From positions 149,690 through 213,689 of the forward strand of contig CACSIO010000023.1 of NCBI GenBank assembly GCA_902705865.1: a stretch of 64,000 bases of DNA, read 5' to 3'. The stretch comes from BD1-7 clade bacterium. Lineage in GTDB: Bacteria > Pseudomonadota > Gammaproteobacteria > Pseudomonadales > DT-91. The notes beneath the pieces are model-generated. The model was not told the DNA's origin, did no database searches, and saw only the letters and a list, made by a program, of their open reading frames with translations. Shown one piece after another: positions 9,601-19,537 of this stretch; position 1 is the stretch's first letter; every line of letters starts with the position of its first letter. The translations under genes were made by a program, and so were the position numbers.

Positions 9601-10728
9601 ATGCGCAATCTACTATCCGCTATTGGTATTCTGATATTCGGCCTGATGCTGGCTGTTGTCATCGGTACATCAAAGCCGGCACCGGAAAAGGTCGTCGAAC
9701 AGCCCCCCGAGGCATTACCAGTACAGGCATTTATTGCTGAAGGCACGGCGCAGCCAGTGGTCGTTACAACCCACGGCATTGTCGAAGCCGAACATCGTAT
9801 CGATCTGGTGTCTGAGGTCGCAGGTGTTGTTACCCGCATTGATCGTGATTTTATCAAGGGCGGAACCATCAAAAAAGGCAAGGTACTGCTAGAAGTAGAG
9901 CCCACCAATTACCAAGCCGCGCTGGCACAGGCAAACACCAATCTAGCCCAGGCATTGGAAGAAGAAGCCAGCGAGCGAGCCCAAGCAGAGCAAGCCAAGC
10001 GTGAATGGCGCGATCTCGGCTCCAAGGCGGCCAATGATCTGTTTTTGCGCAAACCGCAATTGGCTCGCGCCGAAGCCAAAACAGCCGCGGCCCGCGCCAC
10101 GCTCCGCCAAGCCGAACGTAACTTGGCGCAAACCCGCCTGACACTTAATTTTGATGCCGCGATGATCAGCACGGATGCCCATGTTGGCCAATACCTCGCG
10201 CCAGGGTCAAAAGTTGCGAGTTTGTACGCCAAAGACGACCTGATGTTGGAGCTTCCGCTGACGCAAGCACAACTGGAGGTTTTGAATATCGAATGGCCCA
10301 TCAGTGACAGCGCCGTTAGCCCCACCATTAATCTGAGCGCCAGTATCGGCGGCAAGGTAACGTCCCTCAACAACGAGGTTCGTCATAGTGGCTCAATCAT
10401 CGACGATAAGAATCAGCTCGCTACCTTGATTATTGATATTAGCGATAAAGCCGCATTGCCGGGTCTTTACGTCAACGCTAGCATCACCGGCGCGCCCCGC
10501 AACGATGTTATTGCCATTAACGAAGGGGCTTTTCACGACAAACGTTTTGTACTGATCGCCGATGCCGACAATCGCATACAGTTTCGCGCCGCACGCCAGT
10601 TAGGCCGAGATGGCGATAAGGTGCTTCTGGCAGCGGATATCCAGCCCGGCGATGTCATTATCAGTGACCGAATCCCGCTGGCAACGCCGGGGATGCAAGT
10701 CGCTCCCAACATTCAGCCAGCAAAGTGA
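9601..10728 (+). CDS. RND efflux periplasmic adaptor (membrane fusion protein)
   Basis: 375 residues. The N-terminus has one membrane segment (residues about 5-22, LLSAIGILIFGLMLAVVIG) instead of a lipobox. Next comes a lipoyl/barrel-sandwich half (GIVEAEHRIDLVSEVAGVV), an Ala/Glu-rich helical hairpin about 105-185 (LAQALEEEASERAQAEQAK), the second lipoyl half and a beta-barrel domain. This order is that of HlyD/AcrA-like adaptors that link an RND pump to an outer-membrane channel. The gene is ten bases from the pump gene. No outer-membrane factor is encoded nearby, so a TolC-type protein elsewhere is presumed. Substrates are unknown. Confidence 0.9.
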   Translation: MRNLLSAIGILIFGLMLAVVIGTSKPAPEKVVEQPPEALPVQAFIAEGTAQPVVVTTHGIVEAEHRIDLVSEVAGVVTRIDRDFIKGGTIKKGKVLLEVEPTNYQAALAQANTNLAQALEEEASERAQAEQAKREWRDLGSKAANDLFLRKPQLARAEAKTAAARATLRQAERNLAQTRLTLNFDAAMISTDAHVGQYLAPGSKVASLYAKDDLMLELPLTQAQLEVLNIEWPISDSAVSPTINLSASIGGKVTSLNNEVRHSGSIIDDKNQLATLIIDISDKAALPGLYVNASITGAPRNDVIAINEGAFHDKRFVLIADADNRIQFRAARQLGRDGDKVLLAADIQPGDVIISDRIPLATPGMQVAPNIQPAK

Positions 10729-10738
10729 GGGCTGAATA

Positions 10739-13700
10739 ATGAATCGTTTAATCGGATGGTTTGCCGAAAACCCGGTTGCTGCCAACCTGCTGATGATCGC
10801 CATCATGATCGGCGGTGCGTTGAGCATTCCACAAATTGATAAAGAGTTTTTCCCGAAAGCGTCGCTGAACGTGGTGCTGATTACAGCCCCCTACCCGGGG
10901 GCAGCTCCCATTAACGTTGAGCAACAGGTTTGTGTGCGCCTAGAACAGGCAATCGAAGACCTGAATGGTATCGATAAAATTAAGAGCGTCGCCCGTCAGA
11001 ATGTCTGTAGCGTTGAAGTTGAAGCCGAGGATGATTACGACGTTCAAACCTTATTGAACGACGTAAAAGTGCGTGTCGACGCGATCGATACACTGCCAGA
11101 CGATGCCGACCGACCGCAGGTTTCGCAGATTATTCCCACTCACGACATGATGAGCATTGCCCTCGAAGGCGATGTGCCCGAGCAGGTACTAAAGCGCTAC
11201 GGCGAAACCTTGCGACGTGAAATGGAACAATTGCCGCATGTATCCCGTGTCGATATTAATGGTGTCCGCGACTACGAAATTAGTATCGAACTCACCAGCG
11301 ACACCCTGACAAAATACCAACTGACGCTGTCGGAAGTCCAACAGGCGATTCAGGAATCGTCGCTAGATTTACCCACGGGTACCATCAAATCGCCACAAGG
11401 GGATATTACCCTGCAGGCGCGTAACCAAGCCTACTACGCCGACGATTTCGCTCGTATTATTGTGCGTAAAACCGCCTCAGGCGCGACCCTGCGGTTAGGG
11501 GATATCGCCACCATTCGAGATGGGTTTACTGAAGATCCAATCATTGCCCGATTTAACGGCAAGCCTTCGCTGTTTTTGCAGGTTAAGGTCACCAGTAACC
11601 CCGATGTGCTGAAAACCAACCAAGCCGTAATGGCGTATCTGGATGAACGCAACCGCACACTGCCCGAAGCACTGGAGCTGGAAGTTTGGCACGACTTCTC
11701 GATCAGCTTTAAAGATCGTATTCGCACACTGGTCAACAACGGCGTCGGCGGTTTGATTCTGGTATTTATTGTTCTGATGCTGTTTTTGCGCCCGCTTCTC
11801 GCCTTGTGGGTGTCGATCGGCATTGGTATCGCCTTTCTCGGCGCGTTGTGGCTGATGCCACTGTTCGGTGCCAGCCTGAATATGATTTCTCTGTTTGCGT
11901 TCCTGCTAATTCTCGGGATTGTGGTCGATGACGCCATTATCGTGGGTGAATCGATTTATTCAGAGCAACAAAAACACGGCAATGGTGTGCAATCGGCAAA
12001 AACTGGCGCCAGTATGGTCAGCAAGCCGATCGTTTTTGCCGTCGCATCCACCATGTTAGTGTTTGTACCTATGCTGTTTCTGCCGGGCAAAAGTGCTGAG
12101 GCAGCAACCATGATTCCGATTGTGGTTTTGCTGAGTTTGGCGTTTTCGTTGATTGAAAGTCTTTTTGTATTGCCATCACATCTGGCTGAAATGCCACCAG
12201 AAGGCCATTTCAAAAACCCGATCAGCCGCGGTATCGATAAACTCCGGAAGTTCTTTTCCAACGCGTTGGATGTGTTTATCCACCGTTACTACGACCCAGT
12301 GATTACCCGCGCACTGAAACACACCGGGCCAACCATCGCCATTTTTGTCGCCGGTTTTGCGATTATTGTCTCTGTGTTTGTTGGCGGCTGGATGCAAGTT
12401 GGTTTCTTTCCGAATGTTACAACCGATTATATTCAGGTGACGATTGATATCCCTGATGGTGAGCCTTTATCATTCCAAAACGACGTTGCAACACGCGTGG
12501 AATCAGCATCCAAAGCCATGCAGCAGGAGATTTTATTCGACGGTACGGATGTCTCCTACGTGAAGAACTTCAGCGTTTGGCTCTCTGGAAACGAGATTCG
12601 CGGCGCCATTGGCCTTAATCGCGAATACACCAATACCTTGTCATCACCCGAGTTGATTGAAATTTGGCGAGAAAAGATCGGTGCAATTCCCCAGGCTGAA
12701 GACATCAATTTCTTTTATCAAATCGATTCGAAAGGCAAACCTTTGCAGTATATTTTGAGCGGCAAGGATAACGCTGAACTGACACTTGCTAGTCAAATGT
12801 TGCAAGAGCATCTAGCCGGCTTCCCCGGCGTGTTTGAAATCACCGACTCACTGCAAACGCCACGGTCTGAGATTGAATTAGGGCTCAAACCATCCAGTGA
12901 ATTTACCGCGTGGGATATGCAATTATTAGCTACGCAATTGCGCCAGGCATTCTACGGCGCGGAAGTACAACGCGTGCCCCGTGACGGCGAAGACATCAAA
13001 GTAATGCTGCGCTTGATCGAAGACGAACGCACACATGTGGACAGTATCGCCTCCCTTCCGGTGCAAGATCGTGAGGGCAACACCATTCGCCTAGATGCGA
13101 TCAGCAACATCACTTACACCCCAGCGCTACAGGATATTGAACGTATCGATGGGCAACGGACAGTCACGGTCTCTGCGGAATTACTCAAAGGCACTACAGA
13201 TTCAACCGAGATCACGAACGATATTCTCGAAGATTTTGTTCCACTGTTAGCTAAAAAACACCCTACTGTTAAATTCCAGCTTGAGGGTGATGAAGAAGAA
13301 CGCCGCGAGTTTATGAGCGCCTGGGGTATCCTGTTTGTTCAGGCCATCATTGCTATCTATGCCATGATGGCGATCGCGTTCCGCTCTTACTGGCAGCCGA
13401 TCATTATTCTCACTGCCATCCCGTTTGGTGCCATGGGGGCCATTCTTGGTCATCTGATCATGGGCATGGAGATCAGTATTTTCTCCTTCTTGGGTGTAAT
13501 GGCTTGCGCCGGGGTTGTCGTGAACGATAACTTGGTACTGATCGACCGCATCAATTACTTGCGTGATCACGGCATGACCAAACTCAATGCCATCCATAGT
13601 GCCGGTATTGATCGTTTCCGCCCCATCATATTGACGTCAGCTACCACGTTTATTGGTTTGATTCCGATCATGTCAGAAACCAGCCTGCAGGCACAGTTTC

Positions 13701-13852
13701 TCATCCCGATGGTGGTATCACTGGCTTATGGCGTTCTGTTTGCCACCACAGTAACCCTGATTTTGGTGCCGGCGTTGTACCTGTTTGGTGAACAGTTTAA
13801 TGATGGCGTCAGCCATTTAGCCTACAAGCTTCGGTTACGGCGTAAGCCTTAA
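10739..13852 (+). CDS. RND-family efflux permease
   Basis: 1037 residues, the usual size for HAE1-type RND pumps. Twelve membrane segments are arranged as one, a large periplasmic loop, six, a second loop, and five. TM4 carries the proton-relay acid pair in [13 protein letters not shown] (about residues 393-405). The gene starts ten bases after the adaptor and shares its promoter at 9540. The protein belongs to the less-studied branch whose start is MNRLIGWFAENPVAANLL rather than the AcrB group, so the substrate is uncertain. Its last four bases overlap the end of the convergent membrane-protein gene. Confidence 0.93.
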   Translation: MNRLIGWFAENPVAANLLMIAIMIGGALSIPQIDKEFFPKASLNVVLITAPYPGAAPINVEQQVCVRLEQAIEDLNGIDKIKSVARQNVCSVEVEAEDDYDVQTLLNDVKVRVDAIDTLPDDADRPQVSQIIPTHDMMSIALEGDVPEQVLKRYGETLRREMEQLPHVSRVDINGVRDYEISIELTSDTLTKYQLTLSEVQQAIQESSLDLPTGTIKSPQGDITLQARNQAYYADDFARIIVRKTASGATLRLGDIATIRDGFTEDPIIARFNGKPSLFLQVKVTSNPDVLKTNQAVMAYLDERNRTLPEALELEVWHDFSISFKDRIRTLVNNGVGGLILVFIVLMLFLRPLLALWVSIGIGIAFLGALWLMPLFGASLNMISLFAFLLILGIVVDDAIIVGESIYSEQQKHGNGVQSAKTGASMVSKPIVFAVASTMLVFVPMLFLPGKSAEAATMIPIVVLLSLAFSLIESLFVLPSHLAEMPPEGHFKNPISRGIDKLRKFFSNALDVFIHRYYDPVITRALKHTGPTIAIFVAGFAIIVSVFVGGWMQVGFFPNVTTDYIQVTIDIPDGEPLSFQNDVATRVESASKAMQQEILFDGTDVSYVKNFSVWLSGNEIRGAIGLNREYTNTLSSPELIEIWREKIGAIPQAEDINFFYQIDSKGKPLQYILSGKDNAELTLASQMLQEHLAGFPGVFEITDSLQTPRSEIELGLKPSSEFTAWDMQLLATQLRQAFYGAEVQRVPRDGEDIKVMLRLIEDERTHVDSIASLPVQDREGNTIRLDAISNITYTPALQDIERIDGQRTVTVSAELLKGTTDSTEITNDILEDFVPLLAKKHPTVKFQLEGDEEERREFMSAWGILFVQAIIAIYAMMAIAFRSYWQPIIILTAIPFGAMGAILGHLIMGMEISIFSFLGVMACAGVVVNDNLVLIDRINYLRDHGMTKLNAIHSAGIDRFRPIILTSATTFIGLIPIMSETSLQAQFLIPMVVSLAYGVLFATTVTLILVPALYLFGEQFNDGVSHLAYKLRLRRKP

Positions 13853-15678
13853 CCGTCGGCAGTAGCATTCGTCGGTGCACGTGATGCGTCATCCCAAGGC
13901 AGGTTCATGCCTTGGGTCTCTAAGCTGCCACCTACCGGTGGCAAAAGCACGGGTTTAAGCACACCCGCGTCAATGCTGTAAAACAATACATCACCGCTAT
14001 ATAAATTAGTGTCAAAATCCAGTTGCAGGCGTTGCGGATACCCGTCGCTATTCAAGCTCATGATCCGAATACGAAAGCCTGGCAGGGCAATTTCTTCACC
14101 AACCGCCAACGGCGATTCAGCGATTAAACGAAACGAAGATTCGTGGCCGATCACAAAACCAATATCACGACTGACTTCCAACCGGTAAGGCGATATAACA
14201 TCGACATGCAAACGGCCATCATCACTGGCTAACTGTAAACTGGCATCCGGAATGGTTTTACCGTGCAGGCGACGAATCCCTAACAGCGTCGATGACTGGC
14301 CTAACGGCATCTGCAGAACCACTAGGGTCTTCCCTTCTAACGCTTGTTCACCGTTGAATTCGAGGGCGTGTGATTCAAGCCGTTGGGTTTCAAACCACAT
14401 AAATAAGGAGCCCAGCCCCAGATGGATGGGCGAAAAAATCAAGTGCATAACTGCCAGTATTGCCGCCGTATTGCGCAACCAACGTTGGCCGAACGGCTGC
14501 ATCGCAGAACGATTCACCCAACATTGCCAAATTAGCCAGCCAAGGAATACATCGACACCGACGGTCATAAATAACGTCAGGCGATCTTGTGGCAATGCCG
14601 AGCACACAGGCACGATACTCAGCAGCCCGCCCCACAACCAAAACGCGACGGTTTTATCACGGCGCGTTGCTATCCAACCTAAGCCAATGATCAATGGCAA
14701 CAAGAGCCAGGCCAACGTGTTGATGAGAAAGCTAACGCCACTGAAGCTCTCACCGCCCGCCCACGAAATACCCGCCGGCGCCGTTACGAATCCCGACGCG
14801 ATATACACCGGCAATCGCTCTAATGCGGTTTGCAAAAAACCGATTGGGTGCGTAAATGGACTGACATAAAAGCTTAGTGATGTATCCGCGCCGAACCCAA
14901 GCGCACGGTGCAATAATAAGTAGGCGATAACGATAACCGCATACCCCAAAAGGACAACAAAACCACGCGCTCGCCCTTTAGCATCCAGTAACATCGCCCA
15001 GGCAAACAAATAAGCCCCCACCGACAACGCGATTTCACCGGCTAACATCGCGATCGCAAGGCTCAGGTGTGCAAGCGCAGCAAAACGCCAATCACCAGAT
15101 TGACGCCAACGAATGTGCCAGCCTAAGCAAGCAAATGCGAACACGGCGGCCATCAAAGCATTACGATTGGCAATCCAGGTAATGGTGGCAATATGTTGAC
15201 CATCCAACAAAAAAATCGCAAAAATCAGCAGCAACATTTCACGCGGTGGCTTTAAAGTCTGTCGCACCAACAAACTCACCACCCAACCCAATAATAAGAA
15301 CCACAAGATACTGTGAAGGTGGGCCATCATCGGATTCAGGCCAAATAACCGATAATCCAGCCAATGACTAGCCTCCGCCAATGGGCGCCAAAAACGAAAA
15401 TAAAACGAATCCGTCGTCCACCAGGGCAACACGCCCAGAGCAATCATTTGCTCTCGATTGGCTGGGTCCGCATCAATAAACGAAAACAGCCCAAATAGAC
15501 TTCCGTCACCACCACGCTCAAGCAATTGATCGTCGCTGAGCAACAACAGGTGAAAAAAATCATCCGAATGATAGGGCGCCAGAACCGTAGGCAACAACAA
15601 GACTCCAAACACCAATAACAGGCGCGGATAGCTCAGGCGGGCGACTAACTGTGAAAATCGACGGGCAGACATGGACAT
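13849..15678 (-). CDS. Polytopic membrane protein resembling GT-C glycosyltransferases
   Basis: 609 residues with about ten to twelve predicted membrane segments in the first 430 residues and a soluble C-terminal domain from about 440 rich in beta strands. The N-terminus has APYHSDDFFHLLLLS soon after TM1, an acidic luminal loop of the type used by GT-C enzymes for the lipid-phosphate sugar donor. The WWTTDSFYFRFWRPLAEASHWLDYRLFG segment matches the loop of uncharacterised bacterial GT-C-like proteins, but this is not proof of activity. An alternative start is the ATG two codons downstream. It converges with the RND gene, overlapping by four bases. Confidence 0.6.
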   Translation of the reverse strand: MSMSARRFSQLVARLSYPRLLLVFGVLLLPTVLAPYHSDDFFHLLLLSDDQLLERGGDGSLFGLFSFIDADPANREQMIALGVLPWWTTDSFYFRFWRPLAEASHWLDYRLFGLNPMMAHLHSILWFLLLGWVVSLLVRQTLKPPREMLLLIFAIFLLDGQHIATITWIANRNALMAAVFAFACLGWHIRWRQSGDWRFAALAHLSLAIAMLAGEIALSVGAYLFAWAMLLDAKGRARGFVVLLGYAVIVIAYLLLHRALGFGADTSLSFYVSPFTHPIGFLQTALERLPVYIASGFVTAPAGISWAGGESFSGVSFLINTLAWLLLPLIIGLGWIATRRDKTVAFWLWGGLLSIVPVCSALPQDRLTLFMTVGVDVFLGWLIWQCWVNRSAMQPFGQRWLRNTAAILAVMHLIFSPIHLGLGSLFMWFETQRLESHALEFNGEQALEGKTLVVLQMPLGQSSTLLGIRRLHGKTIPDASLQLASDDGRLHVDVISPYRLEVSRDIGFVIGHESSFRLIAESPLAVGEEIALPGFRIRIMSLNSDGYPQRLQLDFDTNLYSGDVLFYSIDAGVLKPVLLPPVGGSLETQGMNLPWDDASRAPTNATADG

Positions 15679-15910
15679 TTCTTATTGTTTTGATGCATCA
15701 GATCATAATCTGCATAGGCGTTTCAAGCATCAGTTTGTTATCACCGGTAAGGCGACAAAACCTGCTGACGAATTCACAAGCGAGCATTTGCAGGATACTA
15801 TCAAAGGTAAGGCCGCACATTGCGGTAGAGGATATCTGTTAATCTGACCCACCCGTTGCCCGCCATCATCGATCCGATGGCCGGCCGATCAGCCTAAAAG
15901 AGGTAATTTC

Positions 15911-16672
15911 ATGACACAGCCGATTGCAATCATCACCGGCGGAGGCACAGGCATGGGGCGAGCGCTGGCACATAAACTTGCCAGTGCAGGCCATCAAGTA
16001 TGGATTTGTGGTCGCAGATCCGAACCCCTAGAGGAAACTGCAAAACAATACCCCGACAATATCCACACGGTTGCAACGGATATTTCTACCGAAGATGGTC
16101 GCCGCGAGTTAATGGATTCGCTGCCAATCAACTGCCATATCGATGCACTGATTCATCACGCCGCCACCCTCGAACCAACGGGATACATTCGCGACTTGCA
16201 ACTGACCGATTGGCAACAGGCGTTTGCCATCAACGTCGAAGCGCCATTGTTTTTGACCCAACTATTGCTGCACAAAATGACGTCCGGCACACGCGTAGTG
16301 CACTTTACGTCGGCGCTAGCGCATTCACCGATGCCTGGTCGCGCTTGTTACGGTGCAACAAAAGCCACACTCGAGTCTATTTGCCGCAGTCTTAACCGTG
16401 AGCACGGGGATTCTGGTATCGGTTTCGCCTGCATCAAGCCGGGCATCGTTGATACCGAGGCTTTGCGCGAACAAATTTCTAAAGCCTATCAGTCTCAAGC
16501 ACACCGGATTGATGAATTCCTGCAAGAAACCCTCGGCAAGACACTGCTGCAACCCGAATATGTGGTGAAGTTTGTCTATTGGTTACTCACCGGCTGCGAT
16601 CATCGCCGCTTTGCGACGGAAACCTGGGATATTCGTGACGAACAACACCTACATGAGTGGCAGTTAGGGTAA
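15911..16672 (+). CDS. Short-chain dehydrogenase/reductase
   Basis: 253 residues, a typical classical SDR length. The nucleotide-binding motif TGGGTGMG is at residues 9-16, with Arg35-Arg36 after the second strand suggesting NADP(H). The catalytic Ser134, Tyr147 and Lys151 are in FTSALAHSP and YGATK, and Asn108 completes the tetrad. The usual NAG(A) motif reads HHAAT, a modest variant. The start is supported by AGAGG eight bases upstream. It resembles benzil-reductase/YueD-like SDRs, but the substrate cannot be assigned. It has its own terminator shared with rpmG. Confidence 0.87.
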   Translation: MTQPIAIITGGGTGMGRALAHKLASAGHQVWICGRRSEPLEETAKQYPDNIHTVATDISTEDGRRELMDSLPINCHIDALIHHAATLEPTGYIRDLQLTDWQQAFAINVEAPLFLTQLLLHKMTSGTRVVHFTSALAHSPMPGRACYGATKATLESICRSLNREHGDSGIGFACIKPGIVDTEALREQISKAYQSQAHRIDEFLQETLGKTLLQPEYVVKFVYWLLTGCDHRRFATETWDIRDEQHLHEWQLG

Positions 16673-16708
16673 CCCCCCGACAAGTCATGCCCTGTATTTT
16701 TTAAGGGC

Positions 16709-16739
16709 AAAAAAAAGGCTGCCAATGGCAGCCTTTTTT
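16709..16739. terminator. Bidirectional terminator between SDR and rpmG
   Basis: Thirteen-bp perfect arms (A6-GGCTGCC / GGCAGCC-T6) around AAT, with T tracts on both strands. It lies between the convergent SDR and rpmB-rpmG genes. Confidence 0.93.
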
Positions 16740-16759
16740 GAAACCGTATTAACAATCAA

Positions 16760-16915
16760 TTACTTGATCTTGGCTTCTTTGTATTCAACATGCTTACGAA
16801 CCACTGGATCGTACTTTTTGAACACCATCTTGTCAGGAGTGTTCTTTTTGTTCTTATCAGTGGTATAGAAGTGACCTGTACCGGCTGAAGAAACGAGTTT
16901 GATCTTATCGCGCAT
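16760..16915 (-). CDS. rpmG: 50S ribosomal protein L33
   Basis: 51 residues reading [19 protein letters not shown] and ending [11 protein letters not shown], the standard bacterial L33 without the CxxC zinc motifs. AAGGGAG lies eight bases before the ATG. It follows rpmB after 38 bases, so the two ribosomal genes form the usual operon. The protein sits near the E site of the large subunit and is generally non-essential. Confidence 0.97.
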   Translation of the reverse strand: MRDKIKLVSSAGTGHFYTTDKNKKNTPDKMVFKKYDPVVRKHVEYKEAKIK

Positions 16916-16953
16916 AGTTAGTGCTCCCTTAGGTCAGCTTTAAATAAAATGAT

Positions 16954-17190
16954 TTAGACTTTTTCGCCGCGTGCACGCATATCAGTCAGTACCTGCTCGA
17001 TACCCACTTTATCGATAATACGCATACCTTTAGCAGAAACGCGCAATTTTACGAAACGCTTCTCAGACTCAACCCAAAAACGGTGAGAGTGAAGGTTCGG
17101 CATAAAACGACGCTTGGTGCGGTTTTTTGCGTGCGATACATTGTTACCAGTTACCGGACGCTTACCTGTTACTTGACATACTTTTGACAT
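16954..17190 (-). CDS. rpmB: 50S ribosomal protein L28
   Basis: 78 residues beginning [21 protein letters not shown], the canonical L28 start; the in-frame extension upstream of it has no support. The basic middle ([18 protein letters not shown]) and the end RARGEKV match gammaproteobacterial L28, with no zinc-binding Cys set. It is the first gene of the rpmB-rpmG operon. A promoter should lie in 17191-17381 on the minus strand (TATAAG near 17310), but the hexamers are only fair. Confidence 0.97.
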   Translation of the reverse strand: MSKVCQVTGKRPVTGNNVSHAKNRTKRRFMPNLHSHRFWVESEKRFVKLRVSAKGMRIIDKVGIEQVLTDMRARGEKV

Positions 17191-17381
17191 TGTCTCAACT
17201 CGACCATTATCAATGGGCGCAAAAGCCCGAAACTGTGTTAAACAACGCACGCTGGATACCGAACAACGAGTGCTGCGTTAATTGAGCGCGACTTTATACC
17301 AAAATGCCGCCCTTATAGCAAACCAAACCGATATAAATCGTTGGTTTTTTAACCGATAAGGCGCAAAGTCAGCCTTCTCGG

Positions 17382-18056
17382 TTACAACAATCCATTCTCC
17401 GCAAACGAATACACCGAACCACGCCCGACCACAAAGTGATCCAATACACGAATATCCAGCATTTTCAGCGCCTCAACCAACAAAGCCGTTATGGACTTAT
17501 CCGCTTGGCTCGGTTCTGAGACTCCGGACGGATGATTATGTGCCACAATCACCGCCGCCGCATTATGAAACAACGCACGCTTGGCCAATTCTCGCGGATA
17601 CACTGCCGATTGATCGATCGTTCCCAAAAACAACTCCTCGTACTCTAGCACTTGATGCTGGCTGTTGAGAAAGATACAGCTGAAGACTTCCCGTTGCAGG
17701 GCGCTCATCCGCACATAGACAAAATCACGGGCGCTGGCTGCTGATGTGATTTCCGGCTGTTGTTTCAGCTCTTCCCAAAAATACCGGCGCGACATTTCCA
17801 ACACCGCCTGCAGCTGGATGTATTTGACCTTACCCAAACCTTTAGCCCGACAAAAATCGGTTTGCGACGCACTGAACAACGCCTGCAGACTGCCATAATC
17901 AGCTAATAGCTGACGCGCCATATCCAGCGCAGATAACCCAGGCACGCCGGTGCGCAGAAATATCGCCAATAATTCAGCATCCGATAAGGCACTAGCGCCT
18001 CGATTGAGTAGTTTTTCACGCGGCTGCTCTGAGGCAGGCCAGTGTTGCATAGACAT
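17382..18056 (-). CDS. radC: RadC/YicR-family JAB-domain protein
   Basis: 224 residues, close to the E. coli length. The N-terminal third has a helix-hairpin-helix-like region (LSDAELLAIFLRTG and CRAKGLGKVK). The C-terminal MPN/JAB fold has the metal motif HNHPSGVSEPSQAD. Despite the name, a DNA-repair role for RadC is not supported by later work, and the biochemical function remains open. It is divergent from coaBC, the common arrangement in this lineage, and sits downstream of nothing on its own strand. Confidence 0.94.
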   Translation of the reverse strand: MSMQHWPASEQPREKLLNRGASALSDAELLAIFLRTGVPGLSALDMARQLLADYGSLQALFSASQTDFCRAKGLGKVKYIQLQAVLEMSRRYFWEELKQQPEITSAASARDFVYVRMSALQREVFSCIFLNSQHQVLEYEELFLGTIDQSAVYPRELAKRALFHNAAAVIVAHNHPSGVSEPSQADKSITALLVEALKMLDIRVLDHFVVGRGSVYSFAENGLL

Positions 18057-18254
18057 CGAATCACTCCTTTGATTTCGATCCTTCGGGAAGATTTATAACG
18101 CTCCGTCACAGCCAAATTTGTTAGTGCTTACACACCTCAAAGCCTCACTATAAAAAGCCTTTTAAATCAAAGGTCAGCAGTTTATTATCAGATCTTCGGT
18201 GACGCAATAACCGCGATTCAATGCGCTACCCTAAGAACCGAACGTAGGAGCCAC

Positions 18255-19475
18255 ATGACCCAACAGAACGAACAACCTCTGCTGAAGAAACTGGCAAGCC
18301 GCCGTATTCTTCTCGGTATCTCGGGTGGCATCGCTGCCTATAAGTCTGCTGAATTGGTAAGACGTCTGCAAGATGCGGGCGCAGATGTTCGCGTTGTGAT
18401 GACTCGGGCGGCACAAGAATTTATCACACCACTGACGCTGCAGGCCTTGTCTGGGAACCCAGTTCATACCAGTCTTCTCGATCCAGAAGCCGAAGCCGCA
18501 ATGGGGCATATTGAGCTGGCGCGCTGGGCGGATCTCATCTGTATCGCACCGGCCACAGCAGATGTCATTGCGCGTATCCGCGCCGGCATGGCCGATGATC
18601 TATTAACTACTCTGTGTCTGGCTAGCAAGGCGCCCAAGGTATTGGCGCCGGCGATGAATCAGGCCATGTGGTCAGACACTCATACTCAGCAGAATATCAA
18701 CGCCCTCGCACAAGCCGGCTATCAAATTGCCGGGCCCGCTGCTGGCTCTCAAGCCTGCGGTGATGTCGGTTTCGGACGTATGCTGGAACCTGAACAAATT
18801 CGCGATGCAATTGCCGATCAATTCGGCGACACATCATTGACCGGTAAACATGTCGTTATTACAGCCGGCCCAACCCGTGAAGCCTTTGACCCGGTTCGAT
18901 TTATTTCTAACCACAGTTCCGGCAAGATGGGCTTTGAACTGGCCCGTGCAGCTAGCCATTGTGGCGCACGCGTGACGTTAATCGCTGGCCCCGTCAACCT
19001 GCCAACACCTGATCGGGTCGAACGATGTGACGTTATCAGTGCCGACGATATGCATAAGGCCAGTCTTGCTTTAGCGCCTTCAGCCGACATATTTATCGGC
19101 TGTGCCGCTGTTGCCGATTATCGGCCAGCGCAGATTGAAACACAGAAAATCAAAAAATCAGGCGATACTTTGTCTATTGAGCTGGTAAAAAACCCGGATA
19201 TCATTGCGGATGTCGCCCGACAAACACCCAAACCGTTTTGTGTCGGCTTTGCCGCAGAAACCAACGAATTAAAGAAACATGCCACTGGTAAACTGACACG
19301 CAAAGGGTTGGATTTAATTATCGCTAACGATGTTTCCAATCAAGCGATTGGCTTCAACAGCGACGACAATGCAGTGACGGTTTATTCCCATAGCGATACA
19401 ACAGAATTCAGCCAGTGCAGCAAAGCACAGCTAGCGAATCAATTAATCGAGCTGATCGCTACACACTTAGACTGA
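18255..19475 (+). CDS. coaBC: Bifunctional CoaBC, coenzyme A synthesis
   Basis: 406 residues. The N-terminal flavoprotein half (phosphopantothenoylcysteine decarboxylase) shows [11 protein letters not shown], the PAMN motif ([10 protein letters not shown]) and the catalytic Cys in GSQACGDVG. The C-terminal half (phosphopantothenate-cysteine ligase) begins near residue 195 with [15 protein letters not shown], followed by NHSSGKMG and the KIKKSG substrate lid. Together they make 4'-phosphopantetheine from phosphopantothenate and cysteine in the cytosol. The start follows GTAGGAGCC. In many relatives dut lies between coaBC and algC; here it is missing. Confidence 0.96.
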   Translation: MTQQNEQPLLKKLASRRILLGISGGIAAYKSAELVRRLQDAGADVRVVMTRAAQEFITPLTLQALSGNPVHTSLLDPEAEAAMGHIELARWADLICIAPATADVIARIRAGMADDLLTTLCLASKAPKVLAPAMNQAMWSDTHTQQNINALAQAGYQIAGPAAGSQACGDVGFGRMLEPEQIRDAIADQFGDTSLTGKHVVITAGPTREAFDPVRFISNHSSGKMGFELARAASHCGARVTLIAGPVNLPTPDRVERCDVISADDMHKASLALAPSADIFIGCAAVADYRPAQIETQKIKKSGDTLSIELVKNPDIIADVARQTPKPFCVGFAAETNELKKHATGKLTRKGLDLIIANDVSNQAIGFNSDDNAVTVYSHSDTTEFSQCSKAQLANQLIELIATHLD

Positions 19476-19537
19476 CATTTAGCCGACAAACGCCACTGTC
19501 GTCGATGAACTTTCAAGCCCCGCACTAAAGGCAGCGC

